NCBI GenBank assembly: GCA_031580945.1
Contig: JAVLBT010000102.1
Coordinates: 1-10,635 of the forward strand
Direction of reading: 5' to 3'
Origin: Gracilimonas sp031580945
Lineage (GTDB): Bacteria > Bacteroidota > Rhodothermia > Balneolales > Balneolaceae
Length of the DNA stretch: 10,635 bases
Both the position numbers and the translations under genes were made by a program. The notes under the pieces were generated by a model, which saw only the letters and a program-made list of their open reading frames with translations, made no database searches and was not told where the DNA came from. Below, piece by piece: positions 1 to 7,283 of this stretch (positions are counted from its first letter, which is position 1; every line of letters begins with the position of its first letter).

Positions 1-142
1 GCAGGGTAATACAATAATAGTAGTAACTCATGAGCAAGAGATAGCCGATCATGCCCGACGTATCATTCGCCTTCGGGACGGGCTAATTGAAAAAGATGAA
101 AAGGTAGAGAATCCTGTTTTAGCGAATAAGCAATTGGCCTGA
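1..142 (+). CDS. ABC transporter ATP-binding protein, C-terminal fragment (MacB/LolD-like)
   Basis: Only the last 46 codons are inside the window (reading frame from base 2, stop TGA at 140-142); the gene begins to the left. The fragment opens with a hydrophobic strand followed by VVTHEQEIADHA, whose His is the H-loop (switch) residue of ABC ATPases, and continues with RRIIRLRDGLIE, the pattern that ends MacB/LolD/YknY-type ATPases serving lipoprotein release or peptide/macrolide export with a FtsX-like permease. The short charged tail after DGLIE is poorly conserved in this family. The Walker A, signature and Walker B motifs must lie outside, so the substrate cannot be named. It converges on the next gene and shares a terminator with it. 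The family assignment is firm; the MacB versus LolD choice is inference. Confidence 0.85.
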   Translation, partial: QGNTIIVVTHEQEIADHARRIIRLRDGLIEKDEKVENPVLANKQLA

Positions 143-181
143 TCAAATAGTCTTTAATTTTCATAGCAATTATTACCATAA

Positions 182-207
182 AAAAGGCTCTCAGTTGAGA
201 GCCTTTT
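182..207. terminator. bidirectional intrinsic terminator between convergent genes
   Basis: An 11-bp perfect stem (182-192 with 197-207) closes a 4-base loop, AGTT. Its core is GGCTCTC/GAGAGCC, flanked by an A-run on the left and a T-run on the right. Read on the + strand it is followed by TTTT then ACATTT; read on the - strand it is followed by six T's (180-185). It sits 40 bases after the stop of the ABC ATPase and 29 bases after the stop of the DUF6588-like gene, so it can serve both. Seen directly; function inferred from form and position. Confidence 0.85.
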
Positions 208-235
208 ACATTTACAGTAAGTAAGAGTCAGTGGT

Positions 236-1372
236 TTATCTGAAACCAAAGCCAACACCGATATTGGCAGCAGAGTAGTTAGATAAGGTATAACTTGCAG
301 AAATTCTTAAAATAGCTATGCTGAGTCGGGCGCCCACAAAAGCACGCATATTATTACTTCCTTCGATCTCAAAATCAATAGGAGCTTCTAAGTCTTCGAT
401 GATCTTTTGTCTTGTTTGCTCAGAATTATCCTGTGGATTATAAGCTGGGTTTACAGAGGTAATCGGGTAGAAGCCGGTGGTTGTAATCGATGTTGTTGAA
501 CTCTCGAATCCAATTCCACCATATACCGAAATGAAAGGAAGCTTTTTGCCAACAATAGCATTAATTGTTGTAGCAGTGGTTTCCATATCTAATCCCTGAC
601 CATCCCACTGAGATTCGTTAAAAGGATTGTAAATATCGCCTCCTGTTTCAGGTTCTACATCAAAACCTGCGTTTGCATTGAAAGATGTGTAACCGAATTG
701 TAGAGATATATCAACAGGTAATACTTTGCCGCCAGGTAACCACTGATTGAGACCATGCTTTACCCCAAAACCAAACAGTCCAACTGAAGCGTCAATAGCA
801 CTAATGTCAGTTTCTGGCACAAAGCGTAAGGTTACATCCGTATCTTTAATGATTCCCAAAGTTGCTTGAAACATCGGAGAAGGCACATATGGATAGCCAA
901 CACCACCTGGCAGGTCAAATTGTGTCAAAGTGATTTCTTCTGTTTGCCCAGTTTGTGGATTTTGATAGGTGCCATTGAGCTCTAAAGTAGTTGTAGAAGC
1001 GTCATCACCGGAAATAGTGGGGGACTCGGGAGATGAACCTGAAGCGATCTCAAGCTGTGTTAGTCCAAGATCTGCGACATTAAAAAGCTCGTCACTACTC
1101 GGAACCAATGCTACAGCAGCATTTACGCTGATATCAAAACCTAAAGTTCCGTGCGCCTTGGCTTGATTAAACCAACCTGTATTTAAATTGGCTCCGAATC
1201 CTTCACCAAATGGAGTTAGATAACTTCGCAGAAGAGTATTTGCATCATCTGCGCCACCACGTAAAATTTCACCTGCATCCCCAAGCTGAGCATGGGCAGT
1301 ACCAACTGAGGCAAGGCTTAATACCAATACGGCACATAGCCCTTTACTTATTTTCTTGAAATTGTTAAACAT
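236..1372 (-). CDS. DUF6588-like exported protein, probable outer-membrane beta-barrel
   Basis: A 378-residue protein with a clear Sec signal peptide: basic start (FNNFKK), hydrophobic core at about 11-24, and a probable signal peptidase I site after AHA at 26-28, leaving about 350 residues. The mature start, with LTPFGEGFGANLNTGW (52-67) followed by a GFD..VNAA strand, resembles the DUF6588 family of Bacteroidota, whose function is unknown. The body has alternating hydrophobic strands, many Gly and aromatic residues and acidic loops, and ends in strands closing with GVGFGFR, which fits an outer-membrane barrel although the last residue is Arg rather than aromatic. It is transcribed after rsgA across an 87-base gap and is followed by a strong terminator, so it may be a separate unit. 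It has the only textbook ribosome binding site in the window, which suggests strong translation. The DUF6588 assignment is from memory of the motif; the barrel is inference. Confidence 0.72.
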   Translation of the reverse strand: MFNNFKKISKGLCAVLVLSLASVGTAHAQLGDAGEILRGGADDANTLLRSYLTPFGEGFGANLNTGWFNQAKAHGTLGFDISVNAAVALVPSSDELFNVADLGLTQLEIASGSSPESPTISGDDASTTTLELNGTYQNPQTGQTEEITLTQFDLPGGVGYPYVPSPMFQATLGIIKDTDVTLRFVPETDISAIDASVGLFGFGVKHGLNQWLPGGKVLPVDISLQFGYTSFNANAGFDVEPETGGDIYNPFNESQWDGQGLDMETTATTINAIVGKKLPFISVYGGIGFESSTTSITTTGFYPITSVNPAYNPQDNSEQTRQKIIEDLEAPIDFEIEGSNNMRAFVGARLSIAILRISASYTLSNYSAANIGVGFGFR

Positions 1373-1377
1373 TTGTA

Positions 1378-1382
1378 CTCCT
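1378..1382 (-). promoter_or_regulatory. Shine-Dalgarno site of the DUF6588-like gene
   Basis: The - strand reads AGGAG, then five bases (TACAA), then ATG. The motif and spacing are canonical. It supports the chosen start at 1372, which also gives a well-formed signal peptide. No other start in this window has a comparable site. Confidence 0.7.
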
Positions 1383-1433
1383 GAGTGTTTGTTGAATATT
1401 ACGGTTAAATATGTGCATAATTTTTGAGAGTCG

Positions 1434-1455
1434 GAATACCCTTTATGAGGTATTC
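1434..1455 (-). terminator. weak hairpin directly after rsgA
   Basis: A 7-bp inverted repeat (GAATACC / GGTATTC) with an 8-base loop begins four bases past the rsgA stop codon. On the - strand it is followed by CGACTCTCAAAAATT, which has no T-run, so it is a poor intrinsic terminator. It could instead protect a processed 3' end, attenuate read-through into the DUF6588-like gene, or mean nothing. Confidence 0.25.
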
Positions 1456-1459
1456 GCCG

Positions 1460-2368
1460 TTAATTTAAAGAATCTAACATATTTAAATATGAACTATATC
1501 TACTTGCTGCAATTTCTCCTGCTTCAAAAGCTTCAGCCACTCCACATTTTGGTTCATGGTTATGTGTACAGTTATTGAATTTACAATGTTCCCGGGGTTC
1601 TAACATTTCCGGAAAAAAAAGCGATAATTCCCAGGGTTCAATATTGACTAACCCAAACTCCCTGATTCCAGGTGTATCAGCAATATATCCACCAAAACCG
1701 AGTGGAATGAGCCGGGCAAACGTGGTGGTATGTTTTCCTTTATTTGAAAAGTCAGATATTTCACCCACTTTAAAATCATAACTTGGGTCAATGGCGTTGA
1801 TCAAACTTGTTTTGCCAACCCCGGAAGGGCCAATAAATGCGGACGTCTTATCCTTAAGCTGATTTTTAAGTTCCTCAAGCGAGTCTTCATCTTCCAGACT
1901 CGTAGTCAAGAATTCGTAACCAATTGAAGTATATAGCTCTTTGAGTTCATTGGTAAATTCAATCGCCCCTTTTTTGGCAAGATCCATCTTGTTTATAATG
2001 ATCACCGGTTTAACTTCATAAGCTTCAGAAGTCACTAAAAACCGATCTATAAATCCTTCTTTGAGCTGCGGCCTCTTAATAGACTGTACCACACAAGCCT
2101 GATCTAAATTTGAAACCAATATCTGCTGTCCCTTTTTCCCATGAGTAGCTTCACGGGTAATATAATTTTCTCGTAGATGTATGACCTCGATGGTACCAGT
2201 GCCATCTTCATTCAATGAAATGTCAACGATATCACCTACAGCAAGGGGGTTTGTGACTTTTTTTTCGTCAAGACGGAATCTTCCCGGAAGTCGGCATTCC
2301 ACCATCTCATTCCCGGTATCAACATGATACCAGCTCCCGGTTGATTGTATGACGCGTCCTTTATTCAT
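1460..2368 (-). CDS. rsgA: ribosome small-subunit-dependent GTPase RsgA
   Basis: RsgA is a circularly permuted GTPase that binds the maturing 30S subunit and releases assembly factors late in ribosome biogenesis. All parts are visible in 302 residues, a normal length: an N-terminal OB-fold domain (about 1-65); the permuted GTPase motifs G4 NKMD (126-129), G5-like TTS (155-157), G1 GPSGVGKTS (180-188), the switch I segment KGKHTTT (210-216) and G3 DTPG (231-234); then a zinc-binding tail with C262, C267, H269 and C275. The switch-I His (213) is the residue thought to assist GTP hydrolysis in this family. The gene follows the iron-type permease by 49 bases and lies in the same directional cluster as ybeY, another ribosome maturation factor. 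The ATG at 2368 has no Shine-Dalgarno site; a promoter-like TAnnTTTG box lies four bases upstream. Identification is very secure. Confidence 0.97.
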   Translation of the reverse strand: MNKGRVIQSTGSWYHVDTGNEMVECRLPGRFRLDEKKVTNPLAVGDIVDISLNEDGTGTIEVIHLRENYITREATHGKKGQQILVSNLDQACVVQSIKRPQLKEGFIDRFLVTSEAYEVKPVIIINKMDLAKKGAIEFTNELKELYTSIGYEFLTTSLEDEDSLEELKNQLKDKTSAFIGPSGVGKTSLINAIDPSYDFKVGEISDFSNKGKHTTTFARLIPLGFGGYIADTPGIREFGLVNIEPWELSLFFPEMLEPREHCKFNNCTHNHEPKCGVAEAFEAGEIAASRYSSYLNMLDSLN

Positions 2369-2372
2369 GCGC

Positions 2373-2380
2373 CAAAAATA
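2373..2380 (-). promoter_or_regulatory. rsgA: candidate -7 promoter box before rsgA
   Basis: The - strand reads TATTTTTG, a perfect match to the TAnnTTTG box of the main Bacteroidota sigma factor, with four bases between it and the ATG. About 20 bases upstream there is only a T-rich stretch (CTTTTTAA), a partial match to the -33 TTTG element. If real, the transcript would begin at or within a base or two of the start codon, that is, leaderless. Chance occurrence in AT-rich DNA is quite possible. Confidence 0.3.
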
Positions 2381-2417
2381 AGGAACCGCAGGGGATTAAA
2401 AAGAAATGATTTTAACA

Positions 2418-4112
2418 TTATTGCGTCTCAGATTTTCTTGATCTTGCAATCGTTCTACTTATAATTATAACAGGTATGATACCGACCAATACTATCATTA
2501 AGGCAGCACCTGCAGATTCAGCGAGTCGTTCATCGGAGGCATATCGATAAACCTGAACGGCTAAAGTATCAAAATTAAAAGGCCGAACAATTAATGTTGC
2601 AGGTAGTTCTTTCATTACATCAACAAAGACAAGCAAACCGGCAGTAAGCAGTCCTCCACTCATCATGGGGATGTGGATCTTTCGCAGTACCTTTGAGAAG
2701 CTATAGCCCATGCCCCGGGCGGCTTCATCCATATTGGGGGTGATCTTTTGCATACTCGACTCAACGCCCCCAAATGAGACGGACAGGAAACGAACGAGAT
2801 AGGCAAAAACCATGGCAAATATGGAACCACTTAATAGCAAGCCAGAGGAAAATCCTAAATGTTCTCTGAAGAATGAATCCACTGTATTATCAAATAATCC
2901 AAAAGGGATGAGAACCCCGACTGCAATTACGGAACCTGGAATAGCATAACCCAACGAACTGATACGGTTAAATATACGGACCCAAATACCCCGATCAAGT
3001 CGAGCTGAATACGCCATGATCATAGCTAATGTAACGGCCAGTATTCCCGTTATGGCTGAAACGGTAAAAGAATTGAATGCCAATTCAATAAATTTAAAAT
3101 CTAAATGATTTAGATTTGAAAAAAACATATTCAACAGGAGAATAACAGGGAGTATAAAACCTGTTAAAACAGGAATAAAGCAGATCAAAAATACGACCCA
3201 GGCTTTAAATCCCCTTAGTTGAAATCGATTTAAGCGTTTAAATCGCGTTGAATTTGCTTTTTCATTACTGATCTTGTTCCGGGTATACCGTTCAATAAAG
3301 ATGAGCACGACAATAAATGCCAACAGAAAAGCAGCGAGTTGTGCAGCTGCAGGTCGGTCTCCGAGTCCAAACCATGTTCTGTAAATCCCGGTTGTAAACG
3401 TTTGAACTCCAAAATACTGAACGGTTCCAAAATCATTCAGGGTCTCCATAAGGGCCAGGGCAAGTCCCGCTGCAATTCCAGGCCTTGCAACAGGTAGAGC
3501 AACTTTAACAAAACTCTGCCACGTAGAATACCCCATTATTCTACTTGCTTCCAATAACGAGGTAGATTGTTCAAGAAAAGATGAACGTGCAAGCATGTAT
3601 ACATAAGGGTAGAAAGCGAGTGACATGACCAAAACTGCCCCTTCCACCGATCGTATATTTGGGAACCAGTACTCGTCGATTCCCAGTCCAAAACTACTAC
3701 GGATAAAGGTTTGCATCGGACCTGCTATATCAAGAAAGTCAGTATAAATATACGCCAAAAGGTAAGCTGGTATAGCAAAAGGAAGGATAGAAGCCCACTC
3801 AAAAAAGGTACGGCCCGGAAATTCACACATGGTAATCAGCCAGGCTGAAGAAACACCAATACAAATCACACCGATAGAAACCCCAAATATCAACCACAGG
3901 GAATTTCGGATATAATCACTAAGCACCGTATCTGCAAGGTGTTGCCACACCTCTCCGGCGGGCGTAAATATTGAGAAGATCACAGTAAAAATTGGAATCG
4001 AGATCAGCAATGCTATGACCAAACTAAATATGGTCCATTTCCAGGAATGCTGCCCAACTTTTGGATTGTCTGACCTATATTCTTTGATCTTCGTGTGTAG
4101 CGCTTTTAGCAT
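2418..4112 (-). CDS. Fe3+-type ABC transporter permease, two fused permease domains (FbpB-like)
   Basis: An inner-membrane permease of 564 residues that would carry a substrate from a periplasmic binding protein, powered by a separate ATPase. It contains two binding-protein-dependent permease domains in tandem, as in the iron(III) transporters FbpB/SfuB and relatives. Domain 1 has an EAA loop at 188-212 (EASRIMGYSTW...LPVARPG); domain 2 has one at 463-487 (EAARGMGYS). Family-specific segments follow each loop: ETLNDFGTVQYFGVQTF (223-239) and KELPATLIVRPFNFDTLA (501-518), which point to iron rather than thiamine or spermidine. Membrane segments are visible from about 25-49 onward, roughly twelve in all. 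Neither the binding protein nor the ATPase is within the window, so both must be encoded elsewhere. The gene follows the oxidoreductase by 20 bases and precedes rsgA. Iron as substrate is inference from family; permease identity is firm. Confidence 0.9.
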   Translation of the reverse strand: MLKALHTKIKEYRSDNPKVGQHSWKWTIFSLVIALLISIPIFTVIFSIFTPAGEVWQHLADTVLSDYIRNSLWLIFGVSIGVICIGVSSAWLITMCEFPGRTFFEWASILPFAIPAYLLAYIYTDFLDIAGPMQTFIRSSFGLGIDEYWFPNIRSVEGAVLVMSLAFYPYVYMLARSSFLEQSTSLLEASRIMGYSTWQSFVKVALPVARPGIAAGLALALMETLNDFGTVQYFGVQTFTTGIYRTWFGLGDRPAAAQLAAFLLAFIVVLIFIERYTRNKISNEKANSTRFKRLNRFQLRGFKAWVVFLICFIPVLTGFILPVILLLNMFFSNLNHLDFKFIELAFNSFTVSAITGILAVTLAMIMAYSARLDRGIWVRIFNRISSLGYAIPGSVIAVGVLIPFGLFDNTVDSFFREHLGFSSGLLLSGSIFAMVFAYLVRFLSVSFGGVESSMQKITPNMDEAARGMGYSFSKVLRKIHIPMMSGGLLTAGLLVFVDVMKELPATLIVRPFNFDTLAVQVYRYASDERLAESAGAALMIVLVGIIPVIIISRTIARSRKSETQ

Positions 4113-4132
4113 GCCCTAAAGATACGTTTATC

Positions 4133-5584
4133 TCAGATTTTATCAGAAGTTATTCCAAATTCCTTCTTAAGCACAGACTGGGCAGCATGATACCCACACA
4201 TTCCATGAACACCGCCACCAGGCGGGGTAGAAGACGAACATATATACATGGATGTAGCAGGTATATGATAGGGATTCCATTTTAAAACCGGTCGGGCAAA
4301 AAGTTGCTTAAAATATTGTGCTCCTCCGTTAATATCACCGCCAATGTAATTTGCATTATATGACTGAAATTGAGGGGCATTCATAGTGTATTTTGAGATA
4401 ATAGTATCTTTGAAACCGGGCGCAAATCGTTCGATCTGATCTTCAATCTCTGTAGTCATATTTTTGTCAGATCCATGCGGAACGTGGCAATAGGCCCATA
4501 GCGTATGTTTTCCTTTTGGTGCTCGGGTTTCATCAAATAAGCTGGGTTGAGAGACCAGCACATAGGGTTTTTCTGAATGCTTGTTGTCCCAAATGGCTTG
4601 TTCAGACGCAGCGATCTCCTCAAAAGTACCACCAAGATGCAACGTGCCTGCTCTTTTGCAATTTTCATTGCTCCATGGAACCGGATCAGATAATGCCCAG
4701 TCAATTTTAAAAACACCGGGGCCATAGTTAAAATCCTTCAATTTCCGAAGATACTTGGCAGGGGCATTTTCCCCAACAATATTTACAACTTGCCGGGGAG
4801 TGAGGTCAAATAATATGGACGTCGCCGAAGGAATATCTTTTAAAGAATTAACCGGGTGATCTTTTTGGATCTTTCCACCCAGTTCGAGGAAAAGAGTGGC
4901 GAGGGCATCGGTAACAGATTGTGTTCCACCTTTGGCAATGGGCCAGCCCACAGCATGAGCAGAGCTTGCCAGCACAAGCCCAAAGGATGCTGAGAAGGCA
5001 TTTGTTAGCGGCATGATACTATGTGCAGCACATCCAGCCAGAAGCGCTTTGGCATGTGAACTTTTGAAATGTGAGCTACTCAAAAAATTGGCTGACTGAG
5101 CGCCAAACCATCCAAAACGAGCCATCAACAATGGATGCTTTGGAATCCTGAGGGTTCCAAAAATATCTTCAGACAAAAGCTCCCAATGTTCAACAAATTC
5201 AGAATATAACTTTCGATAGGCTAATTCATCATCAGCTAAGTGAACCGCAGTTTCATCAAGGGAACGCCAGGCAATTGCAGCATCTCCATGATCCAGGGGA
5301 TGAGCAAAAGGAACTTCAGGGTGTATATATTCAAGTCCGTATTTTTCTAATTCCAGCGACTTTAAAAAAGGAGAACCAGCAGTAGTTGGGATTACAGCTG
5401 CACAAATATCATGCAAAAACCCGGGTTCAGTGATTTCTTTGGTTCTTGTACCCCCGCCAATCGTTTTTTCAGCCTCGAGAACCAAAGTTTTAAGACCCTG
5501 TTTTGCCAGCCTGACTGCAGCGCTAAGGCCATTAGGCCCGGAACCAACAATTACTGCATCATATTCTGGGGAGGATGAAGGCAT
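4133..5584 (-). CDS. FAD-dependent oxidoreductase, PYROXD2/phytoene-desaturase-like
   Basis: A 483-residue flavoprotein. The N-terminal Rossmann fold is plain: VIVGSGPNGLSAAVRLA (11-27) with the GxGxxG turn at 14-19, the ribose-binding Glu at the end of the second strand (VLEAE, 35-39), then the GGGTRT segment (43-48). The C-terminal FAD-binding motif PPGGGVHGMCGYHAAQ (454-469) is the form typical of the PYROXD2-like branch of the CrtI/phytoene-dehydrogenase superfamily. No signal peptide or membrane helix is seen, so it is probably cytoplasmic or membrane-associated. The true substrate is unknown: carotenoid desaturases belong to the wider superfamily, but no phytoene synthase or other carotenoid gene is in the window and this branch is mostly uncharacterised. 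It starts 8 bases after the protease stop, consistent with co-transcription. No Shine-Dalgarno site is seen. Family placement is firm, reaction unassigned. Confidence 0.88.
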   Translation of the reverse strand: MPSSSPEYDAVIVGSGPNGLSAAVRLAKQGLKTLVLEAEKTIGGGTRTKEITEPGFLHDICAAVIPTTAGSPFLKSLELEKYGLEYIHPEVPFAHPLDHGDAAIAWRSLDETAVHLADDELAYRKLYSEFVEHWELLSEDIFGTLRIPKHPLLMARFGWFGAQSANFLSSSHFKSSHAKALLAGCAAHSIMPLTNAFSASFGLVLASSAHAVGWPIAKGGTQSVTDALATLFLELGGKIQKDHPVNSLKDIPSATSILFDLTPRQVVNIVGENAPAKYLRKLKDFNYGPGVFKIDWALSDPVPWSNENCKRAGTLHLGGTFEEIAASEQAIWDNKHSEKPYVLVSQPSLFDETRAPKGKHTLWAYCHVPHGSDKNMTTEIEDQIERFAPGFKDTIISKYTMNAPQFQSYNANYIGGDINGGAQYFKQLFARPVLKWNPYHIPATSMYICSSSTPPGGGVHGMCGYHAAQSVLKKEFGITSDKI

Positions 5585-5592
5585 TTAGATAG

Positions 5593-7263
5593 TTATTTAG
5601 CTCGTTCTTCTGCAAGTTTAAGCGCTTCATATGCATTTATGATTCCGCCGGTTGAGGATAACTCAGAAAAAGAAATAGCTTCTTGGGTACCGGGTTTATA
5701 CACTACCTGATCAACTTTAGTCACAGTTTCAAGTATGATATTTTTAACTTCTGTGGTAGACAATTCAGGATAGTAAGACATTATAAGGGCTGCAACTCCT
5801 GCAACTACTGGAGAAGCCATGCTTGTTCCACTGTTGAATTCATAGTCGTCATTCGGGTAGGTAGAAAAGACATCAACACCCGGTGCAAAAAGATCTACGT
5901 TGGTTTTGCCGTAATTACTGAATGAAGCTGTAAGCGTTGAATCTGCTTGCCAGGAAGAAGCTCCCACACTCAGGTAATTGGTTGCCTGACCGCCATCTTC
6001 AAAGTAACGGGAAGGATAAGAATCAGTACTGTCAATATTATCACTTCCATTTCCAGCACCAGACACCATCAAAACACCCAGGCTGTCTGCAAATTTTATG
6101 GCAGCATCCACATATTCTTTTTGAGGTGAATACCCTTTTCCAAAGCTCATATTGATGATGCGAGCTCCATTTTCTGCAGCGTAGCGGATCGAATTAGCCA
6201 CATCCTTATCCCTTTCATCTCCATCCGGAACCGTTCGCAATATCATCAATTTAATATGGGAAGCGATACCCTGAGCGCCAAGCTCATTATTTCTGACAGC
6301 ACCCACAATTCCGGAAACATGCGTACCATGTTCGCTGGTTGGTCCAATCACATCATTGTTTCCATAAAATCGATCTTCCAGGTTATCATAATCATCACCC
6401 ACAATATTTCTTGGGTTAAAATCCGGATTTAAGCCGTATTCTGATAAGCCTTTGACCCGTTCATAATAATCTTCAAGGTCCTCTATATCTTTTTCTGTAG
6501 CGTTATTACCTTTCAGAAACATCATTACTTGTTTTGCCTGCTGCATTTGCTGGCTTTCGTTGCCGGTGATCTGCAGATCTTCCGTATCAACTGAATCTAT
6601 GTTATTAACACCCAGCTGTTGTTTTGCAAACTGTATGGCCTGTCGGGATTGGGTTATTTGCTGTAATTCTCTTTGATTCCGCTCAAGTCGCTTTTCATAT
6701 GCTTCTTTGATTTCCTGATAATAAGCGTATTCCTCTTCGTTCTCAGTAGCAACAGAATCTTCAGAAACTCCTTCATATTTTTCGTTTAAGCGGGCATAGA
6801 TACGAACAACCTCATAAGTGTCTTTATCAACGTGGGAGCTATCGGGGCCACCAATAAAGTTCCAGCCATGGATATCATCCACATACCCATTATTGTCGTC
6901 ATCCGTATTGTTACTTCTTATTTCATCTTTGTTGATCCAAATTTTAGCTTGAAGGTCTTCGTGGTAAATATCAGTTCCGGAATCAATGATCGCCACGATC
7001 ACATTTTCACCCGGTGTTTTATCAGCCAGTAGCTCTTTATAGGCTTTTTCAACTCCAGTAGCTATATAAGGATCTGCGTTTGTGGATTGTAAATGCCATG
7101 TTTCTGTTGCTGAAGCTACCTTGGTAGATTCTTCTGTCTCTAAGGGTTGAGGGGTATTATTTTCACCAGAGCTTTTTGAATCTGTTGCAGTCTGTGTACT
7201 ACCACAGCTTATTGAAAATAAAATGAGGGAACAGAGGATGAGGAGCTTTGATAAATAGTTCAT
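5593..7263 (-). CDS. subtilisin-like serine protease (S8 family), lipoprotein with a large insertion
   Basis: A 556-residue S8 peptidase. The N-terminus is a lipoprotein signal with hydrophobic residues 7-18 and a lipobox-like SISC whose Cys20 would be lipidated, followed by a Ser/Thr/Glu-rich linker, so the enzyme should be anchored in the envelope. The catalytic triad is visible: Asp94 in AIIDSGTD, His312 in EHGTHVSG, Ser481 in SGTSMASP; Asn405 in GAGNG is the likely oxyanion residue. Asp and His are 218 residues apart, against about 30 in subtilisin. The intervening part holds a calcium-loop-like DDDNNGYVDD (121-130), then GWNFIGG, then about 160 residues of Glu/Gln/Lys-rich, probably helical sequence (about 143-300). 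There is no propeptide-inhibitor or secretion-tail domain that I can recognise. It lies 20 bases after the DUF445 gene. Substrate unknown. Confidence 0.93.
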   Translation of the reverse strand: MNYLSKLLILCSLILFSISCGSTQTATDSKSSGENNTPQPLETEESTKVASATETWHLQSTNADPYIATGVEKAYKELLADKTPGENVIVAIIDSGTDIYHEDLQAKIWINKDEIRSNNTDDDNNGYVDDIHGWNFIGGPDSSHVDKDTYEVVRIYARLNEKYEGVSEDSVATENEEEYAYYQEIKEAYEKRLERNQRELQQITQSRQAIQFAKQQLGVNNIDSVDTEDLQITGNESQQMQQAKQVMMFLKGNNATEKDIEDLEDYYERVKGLSEYGLNPDFNPRNIVGDDYDNLEDRFYGNNDVIGPTSEHGTHVSGIVGAVRNNELGAQGIASHIKLMILRTVPDGDERDKDVANSIRYAAENGARIINMSFGKGYSPQKEYVDAAIKFADSLGVLMVSGAGNGSDNIDSTDSYPSRYFEDGGQATNYLSVGASSWQADSTLTASFSNYGKTNVDLFAPGVDVFSTYPNDDYEFNSGTSMASPVVAGVAALIMSYYPELSTTEVKNIILETVTKVDQVVYKPGTQEAISFSELSSTGGIINAYEALKLAEERAK

Positions 7264-7283
7264 GTATTTGAATGTTTTTTATT

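Noticed and set aside
1..142. The ABC ATPase fragment as partner of the iron-type permease
   Set aside because: It is on the opposite strand, separated by two genes and a terminator, and its C-terminal pattern is of the MacB/LolD type, not the iron-transporter FbpC type with its extra regulatory domain.
4456..4725. 89-codon - strand frame inside the oxidoreductase gene, and a similar 68-codon one at 3230-3436 in the permease gene
   Set aside because: Both are out-of-frame readings of well-conserved genes whose own frames are intact, so they are neither genes nor frameshift remnants.
5683..7032. Several + strand open frames of 60-80 codons opposite the protease gene
   Set aside because: They overlap the catalytic-domain coding sequence on the other strand, lack start signals and encode nothing recognisable.
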